Source: Fasciola hepatica (Eukaryota; Platyhelminthes; Trematoda; Plagiorchiida; Fasciolidae). Taken from it: 64,000 bases of DNA. Location of the stretch: contig CANUEZ040000104.1 in the NCBI GenBank assembly GCA_948099385.1, positions 1,641,501-1,705,500 on the forward strand, read 5' to 3'. The position numbers and the translations under genes are program-made. Below the pieces are notes generated by a model. It was not told where the DNA came from. It worked only from the letters and a program-made list of their open reading frames with translations, and did no database searches. Below, piece after piece: positions 57,840 through 64,000 of this stretch (the stretch's first letter is position 1; every line of letters starts with the position of its first letter).

Positions 57840-58581
57840 TCACCAACTTTGACAATAATTCCGAGCTGCTCTCAGTCCTTTTTGCCTTCGAAAAACACCA
57901 TCGATCAAGCTTCTAGCCGTCTTGAATGATGGCCCAAACAAATCTTCCAGGATTCTGCCCGCAGTTGTGTGCTTCATTAGTGGACAGAGCATAGAGCAGC
58001 TCTCGATAGGACTTTTGCCCCCCCCCCCCCCCCCCCCCGGCGACAGTGATGCACCAAATACAAAAACCTTTGCCCAGGACCTGAAACTTTGCATTCAACA
58101 AAATTTTCGAACTGCCTCATGAATATACAGTACCGCCCTGTGTGCTCGTCGAAAGGGGCTAGCTCCACTCTCGGCAGGTCGAATGTTGAAATCGCGATGG
58201 TTGAATGCTGTCTCATGGGTTCACATTCTTCGGTTATGTCGCCATTCGAATGTTGATATCGTGAATTGTATGGATTTCCCGCCGACCCGCCGAGACCAGT
58301 TCCTTGTTTAGGAGGTTCTGCTTTCTTTTTAGTTAACCGCAGCTGATTGTCCTTCTCAATCACCCTCATTCTACAAGTACTGATATCGTCAAACTCATCA
58401 CGGCTGGAAATACATGAGCTGTCACTGACAGGACTAGTAGGCTTAGCAATATCCAGAGAATCAGTTACACCAAAATCATCGTCAGAGACTTGCCGCGTTA
58501 ATTCCTGCTGTCTCATAAGGCCCTTGTTTCCTCGTTTAGGCACTTCCAATGAGTTTTCTTGTCCAGGTTCCACCTGGGTGC
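57840..58581 (-). pseudogene. Inner BEL/Pao gag
   Basis: The open frame (58,609-57,977) carries LPRVELAPFDE, a FMRQFENFVE block and GQRFLYLVHHCRG, the conserved order of BEL/Pao gag. The C21 run (58,018-58,038, G21 on the coding strand) shifts the frame. The continuation (58,094-57,840) has GRILEDLFG and TARSLIDGVF, also typical of this gag. No convincing ATG near the 5' LTR was found. Confidence 0.8.
58018..58038. repeat. C21 homopolymer
   Basis: Uninterrupted run of 21 C residues inside the gag of the inner BEL/Pao element; site of its frame break. Confidence 0.95.
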
Positions 58582-58939
58582 TGCAAATCAATTCTTGCAA
58601 ATCGAGCAAAGCGTAGCCAATTCAAACAAATACCAAAAATGAGAACTAGATTGATTCGTAGTTTCTACGATAATAAAACGAAATTCACAAAAGCCACAAA
58701 TATATATATACATCAAATATGCGATCAAATAGACTCAACACTGGAAACCGAAAGTTCAGAGCCCCGTGGCTCAAACACGACGTTCAGAAACGGTTCAAGG
58801 CCAAATTCAAATCTCACACGAATAAACAAACATGCAAAAGTGTGTTATGTAGATGAGCCTTTCAAAGCGATGTCAGATATAGTCAAATTCACAAAGCACG
58901 CAGAACATTTGGAAGAATTCGCTGTATTTGTTCCTCACA
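58582..58939 (-). repeat. 5' LTR of the inner BEL/Pao element
   Basis: 358 bp, partner of 53,547-53,904. A ~112-codon plus-strand open frame runs through both copies, but it reflects LTR identity and shows no motif. Confidence 0.8.
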
Positions 58940-59560
58940 CTTCGAGTTGTATCAACTTGACCGGATCATAGTCTGCAAGTCGTAGCTCATCAGGGTTTAT
59001 TGAACCGAAGTGTACACGACTAAATTGGTGAAAACCCTTCATGCTCATCAAAGTTCTCAATGGCCGAAGCATACCCATCCAAGTATAATATCTAGCCAAC
59101 CTTTCCAAGATGTTAGTCGGTTTTTCAGCTGCTAATCTCATTACTTCACCCCTGACTTCCATTTCTGAAACAAGATTTCCCTTCGATTGGCATACGGGCA
59201 GTCCTTTTTAGGCATGTACAGGGATTTTGACCCTACCGTCCTCGGGAATACAAATCGGCTGGCTTGTCAGCGGACTTAATGTGCTATCACTGGCTTATAA
59301 CGGTTTCGTCGTGTATGATATTGAGCCGATTACCGATTTAAGTATTGAAATGGCTCCCGAAGACGTTAATATAATATCGCACTATTGTTGAATCCGTCCA
59401 AAATATGGCTGACCAGTTACAGTGGCCAGAGCACATCTTTCTCGCTTGTACTTCTCTTACAGCTATCGCTGCTGCACTGAGTTCAAGACGCGCGGGGTCG
59501 AAGCCGATTTTATCAGTACAATTGTATATTTCTGGATCGTGGTCCAGAGGCACGCATGTA
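58940..59560 (-). pseudogene. Outer BEL/Pao element, RNase H to integrase N-terminus
   Basis: Minus-strand reading shows ARLELSAAAIAVR and IFWTDSTIV (59,500-59,390), a GNRLNIIHDE and SADKPADLYSRG region (about 59,240-59,330, with stops), and ERLARYYTW...DELRLADYDPVKLIQ (59,110-58,940), the usual Pao RNase H to integrase linker. The element is truncated upstream of about 59,560 and interrupted at 58,939. Confidence 0.78.
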
Positions 59561-60810
59561 AGCGTGATCAGAGTTTACAATGTCACTGAATGAGATCGGA
59601 AATTCACAAATTTCATGGAGGGATTTGAGCACCGCGGTCACAATGGACTAAGGTTGGTGAGAGTTTAAGTGAAGCAAAGCGACAAGAGAATACACCGTGA
59701 GTACGAATTAACTTCGAGTCAACTGCGGCAATATTAATGAATCGGCCAAATGTAGAAATGTTCAGAAGCACATTGTCTTAGGATGCAGGAAATACAAAAT
59801 TCACAAGAAAGATGCAAGAAATTGGTCAGTAATGCATATTCATGTTTACTTGAAAAGGTAATTGGTGTTGAGACAAAGGAGACAGGGAAGAATTTTATGG
59901 AGGTTAGCACAAGAATACTAATTTTCATAAATTTGTGGATATGGAAAGGGACAGAACCCCTGAAAAGGTGAGACGATTTCCATGAGAAGTATTGTGTGTC
60001 ATCTAGTTTCGGCAGTTCGCAACTGGTGGAAGGCGGATGAAGTTTCAGGAAAGAATAATCAGCAACCAGAATGCCGTGTCCATGAGGAACAAAATAAGGC
60101 AAGGCGAGGGTGAAAACCTTTTGCAATAGGTCAAGCTGTGCTGATAAATTGGAGGACACATAGTTCTGTTGAGTTTTCTGTGGCTTTTCTCTGTCCATGT
60201 TGGGCATTTGAGCCAGAGGTTGGCTGCGGTTTTGTTCGCTGTTTCATCGTGGGAAGGAGGAGGGCATCACCGAATCTGAACCGACCACTATTTAGTTAGG
60301 AGTCCTCGCAAGGTGGCTTCGACATCGGAGGGTCTTGTATTAAGAATTCCTCAGTAAGCCTCAAAGTGGCATATTCAGCAATACCAGGACTTCTTGTGAC
60401 CGAAAATTGGTGGCTAGATCGTATTCGCGGTGGTCTGCATTTGGTGCGGTTGTAGACGGGTGGAGAAAAAGATAAGCTGTCTGAGCGATATATTACAGCC
60501 AAGCAAGGTGGTGGCCGGTGGTTCTGAAGTTGAAAAAGGGAGGATCGCAGTCTGGGAGATATTCCAGCTGAGGGTTAGCGTGAGCAAAATAACAGATAAG
60601 AGTGTGGAGGTTGGCAATGAGGCGCAATGGTCTTAGTGAATTGAGGAGTCTTTGGTATTGTGATTAGGTGTTCGTGAGGGCTAACTGGGTTTACACTACT
60701 AGGCAAAGTTATTGATTATCAATTAGGCCTTTCGCGCAAAACTCTTATCTTTCTGGGTCAATAAAGCCGTGGTGGTGCATTTGTACCATAAAGTCTGAGA
60801 GCTACATGAG
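59561..60810. other. Unassigned sequence
   Basis: A 157-codon minus-strand open frame (59,734-60,207) and smaller ones carry no recognised motif. LINE or Pao-derived origin is possible but unsupported. Confidence 0.4.
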
Positions 60811-61008
60811 AAAGCAGCTGGGCAACACGAAGAACCTGAATGGCAAGTTTGCATACTAGGTCTGGGGGATATATGACAAATCCCACAGTAGTGTTTTACA
60901 GGCCACAAGGAATCAGCTGGGACATACTGAGAACCCAAATGGCAAGATTATATGATAGATCCAGAGGATATATGAAAATCCTGTCGTAGCGTATCTACAG
61001 GTCTAATG
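60811..61008. repeat. Diverged tandem duplication, two ~99-bp units
   Basis: The two units align throughout: AATGGCAAGTTTGCATA with AATGGCAAGATTATATGA, GGGGGATATATGACAAATCC with AGAGGATATATGAAAATCC, and TTTACAGGCC with TCTACAGGTC. Visible identity is roughly 70 percent. Confidence 0.7.
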
Positions 61009-62689
61009 CTGAAGGTTGCTGTTGGGTAAAGCTGTAAACTTGAGAGGAGGCTGGATTTCAAGACAAGAGGAATGCTGCTTTCTTACAAAAAAAGGAAGAA
61101 AAAAATATGGGCGCACTTCTCTACGTTCTCACAGGTATGCTTATATATACAACAATATCTACATGGAGGTAATTCGCGCTTTACTGAGACGTGTCTGTCG
61201 TCTGACTTATTGACTTGTTGTCCAGAGTCCCGGTGCTTTTGTAGCTGACGTCAACGAACATGCCAGGCTTGCATGGGAGGGTACGAGGTGGTTGAAAATT
61301 AGAGCGGGAGGTGGGTAAGCATATGTGGAGAGACCAGTTTGCTGTCACCCCAGTCGGCCTCGTTCCTAAGAACCAAAATCACCTCAAGCGGACAAGGGCG
61401 GCGTAGGGTTCTCCCTTTCGCAGGGTCAGGTCTGAGCTGATGGGAGACACCCATGATTGGAGGTTGCCCACTTCCTTCACAACCCGTTATTAATGGTGTT
61501 TATAGATCAAACTGATCCCACTAGGTCTTTTTGGCTCTCCACTTTTTAGCTTTTTTTAACAGAGGGGTGGTTAGGCCCATGTAGGAAATTTCCATAGCCC
61601 CTCCGCCCGACCGTAATTTTCCGCGTATGTCATTTTTGCAACTGCTGGGGGTGGTCTGTTTTCCCCACGTCCGGACTCAGCTATGGTGGAGGTGCCGTTG
61701 ACATCAGGGATTTCGCTTGCATGGGCTGAGAAACTAGAGTTGAGCCAAGCAAAGACACGGGGTAGGACAACGAGTGTTGCAATGTATGCGTCTGCATATA
61801 CCTTTCAGTCTCGCACAGCGCCAGACCGTGTCTAAGACTGCCATAGGCCGTTTTGGTGTGGTTGGGTTAGGCTGGGACAGTAGGAGATGTTATTGCACGA
61901 AGAGAGGGTAGCAGTCTAAGTCAGGTGATGGATTCAGAAATCCTGGCGGCACAGACCAGCGTTCACGTCGGGAAACATAAAAGGAGGTAGTTGAGGCCAA
62001 CAGGTAGCTACTGGAAGGTGGACGTATGGGGTCAAAGATTTTCAACCGGGATGATTCAGGAAAGCAAATTACGGCCGGGCAAGGAAGCTGGAAGGAGCAG
62101 AAGCCAGAATAAATAACAGAAGAATCGAAGGATCAAGAAGTGAAGTTGTGGGTGATGGAACTTAATATCCTAGGATCCAGCACCACTGAACCATTTGGTG
62201 CTAGGGGAAAACATCAATTGCTAAAACCCCTGAGCTAGAGGAAGAATGTTTTATACGGCTGCCTTAGTGCTCCATATGGGGAGGTGGTAATCGTCTAGTC
62301 CCAGTTGTGAAGACCCACTAGTGAATTAGATAAGGCAGAGTCGTATAGGGGTTAGGTGATAGTAGGTGAACTTGGGTGAGTAGGGAGAACCGGCAGGCAT
62401 CTAACTAGTCATAGTTGTAAACGGCAAAACTGTATCCTGCAGCAACGTGGGTTGTGTGCGGTATACGTAGGTGATAGTAAATGGTAAGCCTATTGTCCGT
62501 CGTAGGGCTTGAAGTGATAGGTTTGGAATATGGTGTCACAATCCTAGTAATGGAACCCATTTTCGAAGGCCAGCTAGACGGATAGCAGAGAGCGGAAGGA
62601 AAGAAGGAAGCTAGAGTTCCAAAGTTCGACGCCTTATTCATATGCTCGACCCTCAGATACGCCTGCCTTAGTCGAAGATAGCATATGAC
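61009..62689. other. Unassigned sequence
   Basis: No recognisable domain on either strand; the minus-strand frame at 62,405-62,641 has no motif. It may include the 3' region of the LINE that follows. Confidence 0.4.
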
Positions 62690-64000
62690 TAACGGTAAGT
62701 TGATTTTATGGCATGGCTAAACTGGGTTATTGATGCACAACTGCGAATAGTCGGGGGTAGCTTATTCTAATGCTTTGAGTATTTAATGAGAAAGAAGTGG
62801 GATCTCATTGCCAGCCTGGGCTGCGGGATGGTCAGACTAGAGTTTCCGTGACGTAGAGGTTAAGAGGAGGGTAGCGAAAACTGTATAGAGTTAGTAGAAA
62901 TGAAAGCCCAGCAATGAATAATTCCATGTAGAAAACACAAGTTGAGGCTTACATGTCTAATCCATACGGGGTCAAGTTTTGGAGGAGTGCATCTCTCTTT
63001 ATAGCTCAATGGAGAAGAGTATCCTACTAGCTTCTTGGTGAAGGTGTTCCGGACTTTCTCAAGGTGTATCCAATCCGATTTAGACATTCCAGAGAACATT
63101 ATAGGACAATTTTTGAGGTGGGGTCCAGCATGGGATCAACATGTAAGGAGAATACTATGTTTCATTTTAAATGATCTAAGAACTAGACCTATTATCTGTC
63201 TGGCCCTGGCCGTCTGAAATGAGACGTGTTCCGAGAATTGTAGATTCTTATTGTATCAAAGCCCAAGATCCTTCACTGATGAGCTTGGGGCGATGGGCAC
63301 TTGGTTCAGTGACAGAGTTCCGGGAGGGACTTGGCATCTGTGGGTTGTGTAGAGGCTTTCAGATGTCGGGAAGCACATCTGCCAATGGGTGCACCATTGG
63401 TCAAGTTTCTCAAGATCATTATCTTTTTCAGACAACTCTGTGCTCAAATCTTGATGGCGGAACTCATAAGCGATTTTGATGTCGTCGGCGAAGAGAAAAC
63501 GGGCGCCGTGCTGCACAATCGAAAAAATGTTGCCAATATAGAGTGAAAAAAATCGCGGACCGATTACACTTCCTTTTATAACTCCACTAGTGACAGGCAC
63601 CGGTTGCGATAGATGACCATTAGCATATGCAACCTGGGTTCGGCCCGATAGGTAGGAAGTGTTCAATGATGAAGGCGGGTCATGATTACCGTAGGCCCGG
63701 AGTTTTGTTAACAACCGGGAGTGAGAAACTCGGTCAAATGCCTTGGTCACATCGAGGTAGAGGATACTCATGGATTTACCGTCGTCAGCTGCCGTGGTCA
63801 GTAGATTGAAGAGATCAAACTGGCATGTGGTACAAGAACGTGACTTTAGGGAGCCATGTTGACCGCTGTGAATGAGGTTGTGGGAAAGAAGATAATTGGA
63901 CACCCGCTGTTTAATCAAGCGCTCCATTATTCTGGCAGCTGAACGGGTATGGTTAATAGGACGATCTTTGAGGAGTTATGCACTGGACCTTTTTATGGAT
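62690..64000 (-). pseudogene. LINE H (related to LINE F), RT and C-terminus, cut by window end
   Basis: The RT palm frame (63,927-63,256) carries HGSLKSRSCTTCQFD, DVTKAFDRVSHSRLL and GVIKGSVIGP, plus an intact FADD (about 63,490). The first two resemble blocks in LINE F, so the two are the same subgroup. The C-terminal part (63,099-62,690) shows GYSSPLSYKERC and HFFLIKYSK...NKLPP. At least one frameshift and several stops separate the pieces. The RT N-terminus and endonuclease would lie beyond 64,000. Confidence 0.82.

Larger units (their letters stand above)
53547..58939 (-). mobile_element. Inner BEL/Pao element with 358-bp LTRs, RT-deleted
   Basis: Two repeats of exactly 358 bp bound it (53,547-53,904 and 58,582-58,939), both beginning TG and ending CA, near-identical except at their ends. 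Inside, on the minus strand, are a Pao-type gag, a protease-linker segment and an RNase H remnant. No reverse transcriptase core is present: the linker block at ~55,345 is followed within ~260 bp by RNase H. No target duplication is visible (CTGAC before, CTTCG after). It lies inside the integrase region of another BEL/Pao element. Confidence 0.78.

Overview
The window is a eukaryotic stretch made almost entirely of retrotransposons. I find no confident cellular protein-coding gene, no rRNA, no functional tRNA and no CRISPR array. The mix of elements points to a parasitic flatworm (trematode, or a large-genome diphyllobothriid-type tapeworm). It has Ty3/gypsy elements of the CsRn1 type (CHCC gag knuckle, tRNA-Trp-like primer site), Penelope-like elements with a GIY-YIG endonuclease, CR1/Jockey-like LINEs, BEL/Pao elements and a tRNA-derived SINE. 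This taxonomic call is inference from element families and is not proven by a host gene.

Layout. 1-8 kb: a decayed CsRn1-like pol fragment (+), a decayed LINE (-), an old solo LTR (+), a compound microsatellite, and a complete Penelope-like insertion (4,947-8,005) bounded by a 12-bp target duplication. 8-11 kb: mostly unassigned, with one possible exon-like segment. 11.1-21.7 kb: a three-level nest. Ty3 element A (11,561-16,412) sits in the 3' LTR of CsRn1-type element B (11,151-21,316), which sits in the last codons of a second Penelope-like remnant. Both LTR elements have matching 4-bp target duplications. 21.9-27.7 kb: a ~420-bp terminal-inverted-repeat element (called R1 here) split by CsRn1-type element C (-). 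28-38.9 kb: LINE remnants, a SINE and unassigned sequence. 39.0-44.4 kb: element C', a near-identical inverted copy of C that shares its inactivating mutations. 45.6-51.9 kb: two LINEs with a PHD-type ORF1 family, separated by another R1 copy. 52.9-59.6 kb: a BEL/Pao element interrupted by a second, RT-deleted BEL/Pao element with 358-bp LTRs. 62.7-64 kb: another LINE running off the window.

None of the elements looks autonomously competent. Each carries nonsense codons, frameshifts or replaced catalytic residues. The youngest is A (LTRs almost identical), then B, then the rest.

Points most worth a second look: a canonical A AAA AAC -1 frameshift site at the gag-pro/pol junction of A; the C/C' pair, whose bodies are near-identical but whose four outer LTR ends are diverged; the R1 family; the precisely bounded Penelope insertion with an inverted partial copy; and catalytic residues lost recurrently at the same position in unrelated elements. 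All domain calls are from motif reading by eye; no database search was run.
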